From contig VXPR01000227.1 of NCBI GenBank assembly GCA_009839405.1, positions 1 through 8,661 of the forward strand: 8,661 bases of DNA, written 5' to 3'. The notes below the pieces were generated by a model. It worked only from the letters and a program-made list of their open reading frames with translations, was not told the origin of the DNA and made no database searches. Source of the DNA: Gammaproteobacteria bacterium (GTDB lineage Bacteria > Pseudomonadota > Gammaproteobacteria > Pseudomonadales > Azotimanducaceae). The translations under genes and the position numbers were made by a program. The stretch's first letter is position 1, and every line of letters begins with the position of its first letter. Shown one piece after another: positions 1 through 7,085 of the stretch.

Positions 1-1182
1 GACCCCTTGAGCATGGCCGGTGGTGGCCCACGCGAGAATCGCGAGTTCCCCGTGGCGGCGGATCAGCGCGTGTGGGCGGTCTTCGCCGAGACGCTGACGT
101 ACGTGGGCGATCGCGCCGAAGTGCAGCTCGCGGCCCGGCATGAGCGCTACGACGAGGCCGGAAGCTCCACGGACCCGAAGGTGGCGGCAAAGTTCGATGT
201 CAACGACCTGCTCTCGCTGCGGGCTTCCTGGGGCACCTCCTTCCAGGCCCCGAGCGTCTTTCAGGTGGCCGGCAACGCCAGCTCTCGCACCATCACAGAC
301 CCCTTCCGCTTCGACGGCCAGGGCGTCGGCCAATGCACGGTGGACGCTTCCGGCAACATCGTGGGCCGTGGCGACAACTTCGCCTTGAGCACATTCCTGC
401 GGGGCGGGAACCTCGGGCCCCAAACCGCCGCGTCCGCCAACTTCGGCCTCCTGCTGCAACCTTGGGTCGGCGCGGCCTTGAGCCTCGACTACTGGACGCT
501 CGACTACCGCAACGTCATCGCCCAAGGCCGCAGCTTCCAGGCCATCGTCGACGACGACTGCCGCGACGACGGCCGCCCAAACGATCCCCGCGTGCAGCGC
601 GACTCGTCAGGGCAACTGAGCGTAGTGACGACGGAATACGAGAACATCGGTGCCGTGCGAACCGAAGGGTTCGACTTCAACGCCCACTACAACCTTCCAC
701 CCGCGGCGGTAGGCGACTTCCGCATCATCGCCGACGCAACTCTGCTCACCCGGTTCGACGTGCGCTTCGCCGGCGAAGCCTTCTCCGACCAACTCGGCAA
801 TCGCAACGACAGCAATGGCTTCGCCCCCACGCCGGAACTCAGAATGAACCTCGGCCTCAACTGGCGCCGAGGCGCACACGCCGCCGGCCTGACGCTGCGC
901 TACGTGGACTCCTACAAGAACGACGAAATCGCCACCCACCCCAAAATCGCCGCCTGGACGACGCTGGATGCAAGCTACAGCTACCGGGTGGAAGACCTCT
1001 TCGGCACCAAAGCCACCATCTACCTGGGCACCCGCAACCTAACGGACAAAGACCCACCACCACTCCCCACCGGCCGCGAGGGCGTCCACCGCCACAACCT
1101 ACGCCCCGGCTTCGACGGCCTTGTCCACGACATAAAGGGCCGCACGGTGTACTTACGCTTCCGTGTATCCACCAACGCATAG
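1..1182 (+). CDS. TonB-dependent receptor, C-terminal beta-barrel part (5' partial)
   Basis: Outer-membrane receptor of the TonB-dependent family. These proteins import large substrates such as siderophores, vitamins or glycans using energy from TonB-ExbB-ExbD. The reading frame is open to the first base of the window, so the N-terminal signal peptide, TonB box and plug domain are outside it and only about 393 residues of barrel are seen. Seen directly: alternating amphipathic strands, a family-typical segment WGTSFQAPSVFQ (near residues 77-88 counted from base 1), the strand YWTLDYRNVI, and a C-terminal part with LGTRNLTDKDPP followed by a Gly-Arg-Thr-Val-Tyr strand before the stop. Two cysteines (in GVGQC and VDDDC) sit in likely extracellular loops and could form a disulfide. 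The protein ends in STNA rather than the terminal aromatic common in barrel proteins. The substrate cannot be deduced. It lies 101 bp upstream of the export genes on the same strand; a functional link is only possible, not shown. Confidence 0.9.
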   Translation, partial: DPLSMAGGGPRENREFPVAADQRVWAVFAETLTYVGDRAEVQLAARHERYDEAGSSTDPKVAAKFDVNDLLSLRASWGTSFQAPSVFQVAGNASSRTITDPFRFDGQGVGQCTVDASGNIVGRGDNFALSTFLRGGNLGPQTAASANFGLLLQPWVGAALSLDYWTLDYRNVIAQGRSFQAIVDDDCRDDGRPNDPRVQRDSSGQLSVVTTEYENIGAVRTEGFDFNAHYNLPPAAVGDFRIIADATLLTRFDVRFAGEAFSDQLGNRNDSNGFAPTPELRMNLGLNWRRGAHAAGLTLRYVDSYKNDEIATHPKIAAWTTLDASYSYRVEDLFGTKATIYLGTRNLTDKDPPPLPTGREGVHRHNLRPGFDGLVHDIKGRTVYLRFRVSTNA

Positions 1183-1207
1183 CGACGCCTAAAGCTGGCG
1201 TGCGTCG
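1183..1207 (+). terminator. Small inverted repeat after the receptor gene, weak terminator candidate
   Basis: Immediately after the receptor stop codon there are two mutually exclusive perfect pairings: CGACGC (1183-1188) with GCGTCG (1202-1207), and ACGCC (1185-1189) with GGCGT (1197-1201). No T-run follows, so this is not a convincing intrinsic terminator. It may be a minor hairpin at the end of the receptor transcript. Confidence 0.25.
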
Positions 1208-1212
1208 GGCAG

Positions 1213-1218
1213 TACAAT
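1213..1218 (+). promoter_or_regulatory. Possible -10 box (TACAAT) upstream of the export genes
   Basis: TACAAT matches the sigma-70 -10 consensus at five of six positions and lies about 65 bp before the first possible start of the export gene set, in the only gap upstream of it. No good -35 hexamer is found 16-18 bp upstream (the bases there read about CTAAAGCT) and there is no extended TGn. It is a candidate only. Confidence 0.2.
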
Positions 1219-1283
1219 GCGATTCGTGGTTTTTCGGCGCAGCCTCCTAGGCTCGGGCTGGATGCGCATGGCATTTCGTTGGG

Positions 1284-1832
1284 GTGGGCTTGGTCGTGTT
1301 CAACAATCCCTTTGGCTCGTTTCACGACATGGTGGCTGAGGCCAAGGAAGAGCGTGAACAACTAGACCGACTGCTCACCGTTTCCTCACCGCGGGACTCC
1401 ATAGCGGTGCTCGCGGTTGCCCTCGCGGTGCTGCTCTTGGGCATGTGGCTCTTTCTTGGCAGCGTGTCTCGCAGCTTGACGCTGGATGGCGTGGTGCTCA
1501 GCGAGGCGGAAGTTTCCCCGAACGGCACACGGTCGGTGCAGGCTCTGGTCTCGGTGACGCGCGATGCCGCTGCCGAAGTGGACGCAGGTGCATCCGTGGC
1601 GGTGCTTGTGCAAACCGTCGCCTCGCCAGCGACGCTCCCGGGCACGGTGACCGCCATTGAGATTGCGAACCCGGCGAACGGCTTGGCGGAGTTCGCGTCG
1701 AGGGTGCCGGTGGGGCTTTACCGAATGGAAGTCGAGCTCGCCTCGGCGGCTGACTTCGCTTCGCTCGTCGGCGAGCCATGCCAAGTTGTCGTGGAGCTCC
1801 CCGCTACGGCGCCGGCAGCGCTGGTTTGGTAG
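1284..1832 (+). CDS. Short HlyD-like membrane-anchored protein of an NHLM-type export system
   Basis: A 182-residue protein with a charged N-terminal segment, one strong membrane helix (about residues 40-60) and a periplasmic beta-rich part. The N-terminal pattern EQLDRLLTVSSPR followed by the helix and then LTLDGVVL resembles the start of NHLM bacteriocin-system secretion proteins (HlyD family). In that family a similar EQLD...SPR motif precedes the helix, and the family bridges the inner membrane to the exterior. Those proteins are usually about 400 residues, with a lipoyl domain and coiled-coil hairpin. Here these appear to be absent: after the helix there are only about 120 residues, with GTVTAIEIANP and a closing QVVVELP resembling the C-terminal beta-barrel part. 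GTG at 1284 is the longest start. GTG at 1296 has a G-rich stretch (1281-1288) at Shine-Dalgarno distance, and ATG at 1329 is also possible. The stop lies 31 bp before the peptidase-transporter gene, consistent with one operon. The family call rests on motif and neighbours. Confidence 0.7.
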   Translation: MGLVVFNNPFGSFHDMVAEAKEEREQLDRLLTVSSPRDSIAVLAVALAVLLLGMWLFLGSVSRSLTLDGVVLSEAEVSPNGTRSVQALVSVTRDAAAEVDAGASVAVLVQTVASPATLPGTVTAIEIANPANGLAEFASRVPVGLYRMEVELASAADFASLVGEPCQVVVELPATAPAALVW

Positions 1833-1847
1833 CGCTCGGCGTCGCTG

Positions 1848-1852
1848 TGAGG
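1848..1852 (+). promoter_or_regulatory. Weak ribosome binding site for the peptidase-ABC transporter
   Basis: TGAGG lies 11 nt before the ATG at 1864. The frame is open further upstream to 1657, but that part overlaps the preceding gene and codes for Arg/Ser-rich sequence typical of an off-frame reading. This site therefore supports the start at 1864. Confidence 0.4.
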
Positions 1853-1863
1853 CATTCGTAGCG

Positions 1864-4089
1864 ATGGCATCGAGAGGTGCGACCGACCGAGGTGACAAGG
1901 TTGCCTCGGCGCAGTCGCAACGACGGATCGCAACGCCGATCGTGTTGCAGATGCATGCGACCGAGTGTGGCGCGGCTTGCCTCGGCGCGGTGCTCGGCTT
2001 TTTCGGGCGCTGGGTGCCGCTCACGGAATTGCGCGAACGGTGCGAGGTGAGCAGGGACGGGAGCAGCGCCGCGAGCATCGCCCGCGCTGCCAGACACTAT
2101 GGCCTCGAGTGCAATGGCCTCAGCGTTCGGGCGGAGCAACTGAAGAAGCTCGAACTGCCGTTGATCCTGTTCTGGCAGTTCAGCCATTTCGTGGTCCTTG
2201 ACGGCTTTGACAAGGACAGTTTCGCCATCAACGATCCATCCTCCGGGCGCCGCAGGATTCCGGAGGAGGAGTTCCGTAAAGGCTACAGCGGCATCGCGCT
2301 TCGGCTCGCCAAGGGCGACGACTTTCAGCCCGGCGGCGAACCGCCGGGCCTCGTCTCGCAGCTACGCGCCGTGCTGAGCGGATCCTGGGGCGCTTTCGGG
2401 GGAGTGCTCGCCTGCGGCTTCTTGGTCGCCTTGCTGGCGCTCGTCATTCCCGCTTCGCTGGTCGTGGTGGTGGATGGCGTGCTGCAAGGCCAAGGCCCCT
2501 GGGGTGGCTTGTTGGCGGCCCTCTTGGCTAGCGCGGCGCTCGTGTACATCGTCTCCGCGATCAAGCATCGGCTCGTGAAACGGCTGGGGGTTCGCATCGC
2601 CGTGATCGGCGCCAACGATGTCGTGACGCGGCTTCTGCGCTTGCCGGTGGAGTTTTTCGACCATCGGATGGTGGGCGATCTCACCGATCGGGTCTCGTCG
2701 ATCGACAGAGTCTCGAAGAACATCACCGAGCGATTCCTCCTGCTGGCCCTCGACATGGTGATGGCTGCGGTGCTGTTGGTGGCGATGTTTGCCTTGGACG
2801 CATGGCTCACGGCAGTCGTGCTGTCGCTGGCAGCGCTGCACGGGCTCGCCGCGCGTCTGCTCGCTCGGCACCGGGCAGCCCTCAGCGAAGCGATGCGGCG
2901 TGAACAGGGGCTCCTGATCGGCGTTGGGCTGCAGATGCTGAGCCATGCCGACACCTTGCGCATGACCGGCGCCGATGACCGCTTTTTCGCGCGCTGGAGT
3001 GGCCAGCAAGCCCGAGAACTGCGCGCCCGGAGGCCCCATGCGGAGCTCAGCGCCTACCACGCCGCCGTCCCGGGCCTGATTGCCATCTTCCGCAGCGCCG
3101 CCGTTCTTGGCGTGGGGGTGAGCATGGTTGTGGCTGGCCAACTGTCGCTCGGCATGCTCGTTGGCTTCTACGTCCTTGCCGAGATGTTCCTTGCACCCGT
3201 TGGCCGGTTCCTCGAGCTCACAGGCGAACGGCAGGCACTCAAGACCGATCTGTACCGCCAAGGCGACATCACGGCGGCTGCGGAGGATCCAGCGATCAAG
3301 CGCCGCCGCCCAGAGTCGAAGTCGATTCCGACATTCAACGACCGGCTGCAACTCACCGGTGCCCTGGAGCTACGCAACGTCACCTTCGGCTTCAACAAGA
3401 GCCGCCCCCCGCTCATCGAGGATTTCAGCCTCGTCATCAAGCCGGGGCAGCGCGTGGCCGTGGTCGGGCCGAGTGGCTCCGGCAAGTCCACCTTGGCGCG
3501 CCTGGTTGCCGGCGTGCATCAGCCTTGGTCGGGCGAGATCCTCTTCGACGGACAGCCGCGGGAGGAGATCCCGGAGGAGGTGCTGCGCCGCTCCATCTCC
3601 ATGGTCGAGCAGGACATCGCGCTCTTTTCCGCCTCCCTGCGCGACAACATCACGCTGTGGAATCCGGCCATTCCCGACGAAGCGGTGTTTGCAGCCACTC
3701 GAGACGCCTGCATCCATGACGAAATCCTGGTTCGGCCAGACGGCTACGCCACCCGGGTCGAAGAGGGCGGCGCCAACTTCAGCGGCGGCCAGCGGCAGCG
3801 GCTCGAGATCGCCCGAGCGCTGGTGGGCGATCCCACCATGCTCCTGCTGGACGAGGCCACGAGTTCGCTTGATGCCGCGACGGAGGAGGACATCGATGGC
3901 GCTTTGCGACGGCGCGGCATGACCTGCCTGATCGTCGCGCACCGGCTCAGTACCGTACGGGACTGCGACAACATCATCGTGCTCGAACGGGGTGTCGAAG
4001 TGCAGCGTGGCACCCACGACGAGCTGGTCCAGGACAAGGGCGGCAGCTATTTTGGCCTCGTCCGTTCCGATCACGCCCTCGCCGGATGA
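1864..4089 (+). CDS. NHLM-type ABC transporter with N-terminal C39 peptidase (peptidase/permease/ATPase)
   Basis: A 741-residue inner-membrane exporter that cleaves leader peptides and transports the product. Domain order: C39 peptidase (about 20-150), six-helix ABC membrane domain (about 170-450), ATPase (about 500-735). The peptidase has the full active site: Q29 (oxyanion), C35 in ATECGAACL, H108 in SHFVVLDG and D124 in NDPSSG. The ATPase has Walker A GPSGSGKST (535-543), Q-loop Q583, signature FSGGQ (639-643), Walker B MLLLDEATS (659-667) and switch H693, so it should be active. The architecture and the tandem with a second ABC gene match the NHLM peptidase/ATP-binding subunit (TIGR03796-type), known to go with NHLP-leader RiPPs. 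The ATG at 1864 was chosen because the peptidase motif begins about 25 residues later and the upstream extension overlaps the previous gene. The last codon and stop overlap the next start (ATGA), implying translational coupling. Confidence 0.93.
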   Translation: MASRGATDRGDKVASAQSQRRIATPIVLQMHATECGAACLGAVLGFFGRWVPLTELRERCEVSRDGSSAASIARAARHYGLECNGLSVRAEQLKKLELPLILFWQFSHFVVLDGFDKDSFAINDPSSGRRRIPEEEFRKGYSGIALRLAKGDDFQPGGEPPGLVSQLRAVLSGSWGAFGGVLACGFLVALLALVIPASLVVVVDGVLQGQGPWGGLLAALLASAALVYIVSAIKHRLVKRLGVRIAVIGANDVVTRLLRLPVEFFDHRMVGDLTDRVSSIDRVSKNITERFLLLALDMVMAAVLLVAMFALDAWLTAVVLSLAALHGLAARLLARHRAALSEAMRREQGLLIGVGLQMLSHADTLRMTGADDRFFARWSGQQARELRARRPHAELSAYHAAVPGLIAIFRSAAVLGVGVSMVVAGQLSLGMLVGFYVLAEMFLAPVGRFLELTGERQALKTDLYRQGDITAAAEDPAIKRRRPESKSIPTFNDRLQLTGALELRNVTFGFNKSRPPLIEDFSLVIKPGQRVAVVGPSGSGKSTLARLVAGVHQPWSGEILFDGQPREEIPEEVLRRSISMVEQDIALFSASLRDNITLWNPAIPDEAVFAATRDACIHDEILVRPDGYATRVEEGGANFSGGQRQRLEIARALVGDPTMLLLDEATSSLDAATEEDIDGALRRRGMTCLIVAHRLSTVRDCDNIIVLERGVEVQRGTHDELVQDKGGSYFGLVRSDHALAG

Positions 4090-7064
4090 GGCCCGTGTCT
4101 GCGGCGGCAAGCCCACGCTATGCATCACTCGCGGAGCTTGCCGCCCGCCTCGGCACCCTCGTGCCCTGTGCCGGCAACCTGCCGGTGGAGCTTGACGATC
4201 CAGGCAGCGTCTGGTTCATCGAGCAAGGGGCGGTTGATCTCTTCCTTATCGAGCGAAGGCGGGGCGTCGCGCAGGCGGCGCCGCAACACGCACTGCGTCG
4301 CACCTGGGGCGGGCTGCTGCCCGGCGTCGCTCCGGACGAGTCCAGCGACGACGATGGCACCACCCTCTGCATGGTCGCCAAGGGATTGCCCGGAACTCTC
4401 CTCAAGCGCTTGCCCGCATCCCTGCTGGCGGAGGTGGACCCCGCCGAACTCGCACGCCAAGCCGACACTTGGGTGACGGCCCTCACGGATGTGCTGGCGC
4501 GCTTTGCGAGTCCCCTGCCGCGACCGACCGCATTGGTGGAGCCCGACACACCTCAGACGGTGGCAGCCGGCATCCTGGCTGCACACGGTCGCGTGGCGTG
4601 GCTTGAGCCGCCACGCGGAAAGAGCGCCTATTTGGATGTGTTGGACCCGGCGGATGTCGTGGGCACGAGCGATGACCGCGGGGTGATGCACAAGGTGCCG
4701 CTGACGCGGTCGGCTTGGTTGGCGCTGTCGAGCGAAGCGGAAATCTCGGCCGACTCCACCGAAACCCTGGCGCGGCAGGGAAGGCTGCTTGCTGCGCTCG
4801 CGTCGTTCCATGCCGTTGCCCTCGCCTTGGAGCGCATCAATCGGCGGCTCGCGCTGGTGGACGAGGTGAATCTCGAACGGGCATGGCTGGCCAGTCGCCA
4901 CACCGCGGAGCAATCCGCCCGTCGGCGGCTGTTCAACATCCATGACTTGCCGATCGGCGAGGACGTTGGCGGTGAGCAAGCGACGGTTGCCAGCGATGAA
5001 TCGCTGCTGGCGGCACTCGACTTCGTCGGCCGCCGCGAGGGGATCGAGTTCCGCAGACCTCCGCGGGCCGCGTCTGCAGCATCTCCCGTTTCCGTCGAGG
5101 ATGTACTCGACGTTTCCGGCGTGCGCGCGCGCCGTGTGCGACTCGACAGCGAGCGCCGTTGGTGGCGCGGCGACAGCAATGCGCTCTTGGCATTTCGCGC
5201 CGCCGACGGGCAACCGGTAGCGCTCTTGCCCGGCGTGTTCGGGCGCTACCGACAAGTGGACCCGGTGACCAAGCGCAGCGTGCGGATGACGGCAGCGCGC
5301 GCGGCGGCGCTCAAGAACGAAGCCTGGATGTTCCATGCCCCCTTGCCGTCAGGGCCGGTGCAGCCCTTGGGACTCATGCGGTTGGCGCTCAAGGGCTCGG
5401 CGGGAGACTTGATGCGGCTGGTGATGGCCGGGCTGCCCGCTGGGCTCATCAAGCTGATGCCGGCGTTGGCTCTGGGGTTCGTTGCGAATCATGTGGCAAC
5501 CGGCGGCGGCAGCGGCGCGCTCTATGCGGTGGTGCTGACGCTGGCTGGGTTTGGCCTCTTCGGTGCGCTCTTGCATCTCGTGCAGAGCTCGGCGCTGATG
5601 CGGCTCGAAGGGCGTTCGGCGTCGCGGCTCGAAGCGGCATTCTGGGATCGCCTGACACGCCTCGCGCCAGCCACCCTGCGCCGCCAGCCCACGGGTGCCT
5701 TGGCCATGGCCGGCATGAGCTTCCAGAGTCTTCGCGACGGTTTCCGCGACGTCGTGGCCGACAGTGTCTTGTCGGTCCTGTTTCTGCTGCCCGTCTTCGC
5801 CGTGATCCTCTTCTACGACGCCACTCTCGGCATGGCTGCGCTCGGCTTCAGCGTCGCCTCGCTCTCCGTCACGGTGGCGCTTGGGCTGTGTCAGCTACGT
5901 CCTTGGACGCGGCTGACTGCAGCCACTCGGCGCGTGGCCGGCAACCTGTTTCAGATCATTGGCGGCATTGCCAAGCTGCGGGTGGACAACGCCGAGGGCT
6001 CTGCCTTCGCCATCTGGGCGCAGGACTACCGTGAGCAGAAGCGGGCCGAACTCGATCTCGGCGGGATCGAAGGGCACTCCCGGGCGTTTGCCGCCGCACT
6101 GCCGTTCCTTGCCGTCGCGGCGATGCTCGTCGCGGTGGCGATGTCGGGCGCGCAAGGCAGTGTGCCGGTCGCGGACTTCCTGGTGGTGCTCATCGTCTTC
6201 ACCACGTTCCAATCGGCTGTCGCGCGCCTCGGCGAGTCCGTGGGCGCCGTTGCTGCCATGCTGCCGGCATCCGCCGAGATGCGCCCGCTGCTTGCCGAAA
6301 TGCCGGAGACGGAGGCTGAAGGAGAGCCGGTGGAGCATCTCGGCGGCGATGTTCTGTTCGACCGGGTGTCGTTTCGCTACGAGGCGGATGGACCGTTGGT
6401 TCTCGATGACGTCACGATTCGAGCGAGGCGTGGGGAGTTCATCGCCATTGCCGGCGAGTCCGGCGCCGGCAAGAGCACTCTGTTCCGCCTTGCGCTCGGC
6501 ATGGAACGTCCATCCGCTGGCGCGGTGTACTACGACGGCAGAGACCTCCGGCACCTGAACCTGAGGCAACTGCGGCGAAGGATCGGCGCAGTGCCGCAAG
6601 CCGTTGGCCTGCACCCACAGGACATCTGGGACAATGTGGTCAGCCACCGCACGGACGCGGCCACCGACGAGGTGTGGGCGGCAGCGCGCACGGCGGAGGT
6701 TGAGGAGCAAATCAAGACCATGCCGATGGGCATGATGACCGTGGTCGGCACCAGCGGCAGCGTCCTGTCCGGGGGCGAGAGCCAGCGCGTCTCCATTGCC
6801 CGGGCGGTGCTCGGCAGCCCACCGGTCATGCTCTTGGACGAGGCAACCAACTGGCTCGACAACGAAGGGCAAGCCAAGGTCATGGAAAACCTGGCGGGGC
6901 AGACGTCGACCCGAATCGTCATCGCCCACCGCCTGTCCACACTGCGCGAGGCCCACCGCATCTATGTGCTGAAGGCCGGGAGGGTCGTGCAGGTCGGCTC
7001 CTTCCAAGAACTCATGGAGGTTGACGGAGTGTTCCGGGAGCTGGTCACAAGGCAAATCGCCTAG
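4086..7064 (+). CDS. NHLM-type ABC transporter, second subunit with long N-terminal extension
   Basis: A 992-residue membrane ATPase, partner of the preceding peptidase-transporter. Its length and layout fit the NHLM ABC2 type (TIGR03797-like): no C39 peptidase, but a cytoplasmic N-terminal region of about 440 residues, then an ABC membrane domain (about 440-730) and an ATPase (about 750-990). The first ~100 residues, with DPGSVWFIEQGAVDLFLIE, resemble the beta-roll of cyclic-nucleotide-binding domains, but I see no clear phosphate-binding cassette, so ligand binding is doubtful. Residues about 340-420 carry a second conserved-looking block (RRWWRGDSNALLAF, LLPGVFGRYRQVDP). ATPase motifs are complete: Walker A GESGAGKST (790-798), Q838, signature LSGGESQ (894-900), Walker B VMLLDEAT (914-921) and H948. 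The start overlaps the previous stop as ATGA, so the two products are probably made in equal amounts and form a heterodimer. Substrate choice probably depends on the NHLP leader. Confidence 0.92.
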   Translation: MRPVSAAASPRYASLAELAARLGTLVPCAGNLPVELDDPGSVWFIEQGAVDLFLIERRRGVAQAAPQHALRRTWGGLLPGVAPDESSDDDGTTLCMVAKGLPGTLLKRLPASLLAEVDPAELARQADTWVTALTDVLARFASPLPRPTALVEPDTPQTVAAGILAAHGRVAWLEPPRGKSAYLDVLDPADVVGTSDDRGVMHKVPLTRSAWLALSSEAEISADSTETLARQGRLLAALASFHAVALALERINRRLALVDEVNLERAWLASRHTAEQSARRRLFNIHDLPIGEDVGGEQATVASDESLLAALDFVGRREGIEFRRPPRAASAASPVSVEDVLDVSGVRARRVRLDSERRWWRGDSNALLAFRAADGQPVALLPGVFGRYRQVDPVTKRSVRMTAARAAALKNEAWMFHAPLPSGPVQPLGLMRLALKGSAGDLMRLVMAGLPAGLIKLMPALALGFVANHVATGGGSGALYAVVLTLAGFGLFGALLHLVQSSALMRLEGRSASRLEAAFWDRLTRLAPATLRRQPTGALAMAGMSFQSLRDGFRDVVADSVLSVLFLLPVFAVILFYDATLGMAALGFSVASLSVTVALGLCQLRPWTRLTAATRRVAGNLFQIIGGIAKLRVDNAEGSAFAIWAQDYREQKRAELDLGGIEGHSRAFAAALPFLAVAAMLVAVAMSGAQGSVPVADFLVVLIVFTTFQSAVARLGESVGAVAAMLPASAEMRPLLAEMPETEAEGEPVEHLGGDVLFDRVSFRYEADGPLVLDDVTIRARRGEFIAIAGESGAGKSTLFRLALGMERPSAGAVYYDGRDLRHLNLRQLRRRIGAVPQAVGLHPQDIWDNVVSHRTDAATDEVWAAARTAEVEEQIKTMPMGMMTVVGTSGSVLSGGESQRVSIARAVLGSPPVMLLDEATNWLDNEGQAKVMENLAGQTSTRIVIAHRLSTLREAHRIYVLKAGRVVQVGSFQELMEVDGVFRELVTRQIA

Positions 7065-7074
7065 CGGGCAAGTC

Positions 7075-7078
7075 GGAG
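7075..7078 (+). promoter_or_regulatory. Ribosome binding site deciding a TTG start
   Basis: GGAG lies 7 nt before the TTG at 7086. No in-frame ATG or GTG lies nearby, and the peptide starting at this TTG begins directly with leader-like sequence, so the site supports a TTG start for the last gene. It is 10 bp after the stop of the second ABC gene. Confidence 0.6.
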
Positions 7079-7085
7079 CTGTGGT

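Noticed and set aside
333..1250. 305-codon + strand frame overlapping the receptor
   Set aside because: Its product is extremely Arg/Pro-rich and it runs inside the receptor, whose frame shows clear TonB-receptor motifs. It is a shadow frame.
1657..1863. N-terminal extension of the peptidase-transporter
   Set aside because: It overlaps the preceding gene in another frame and is Arg/Ser-rich. The peptidase motif fits a start at 1864.
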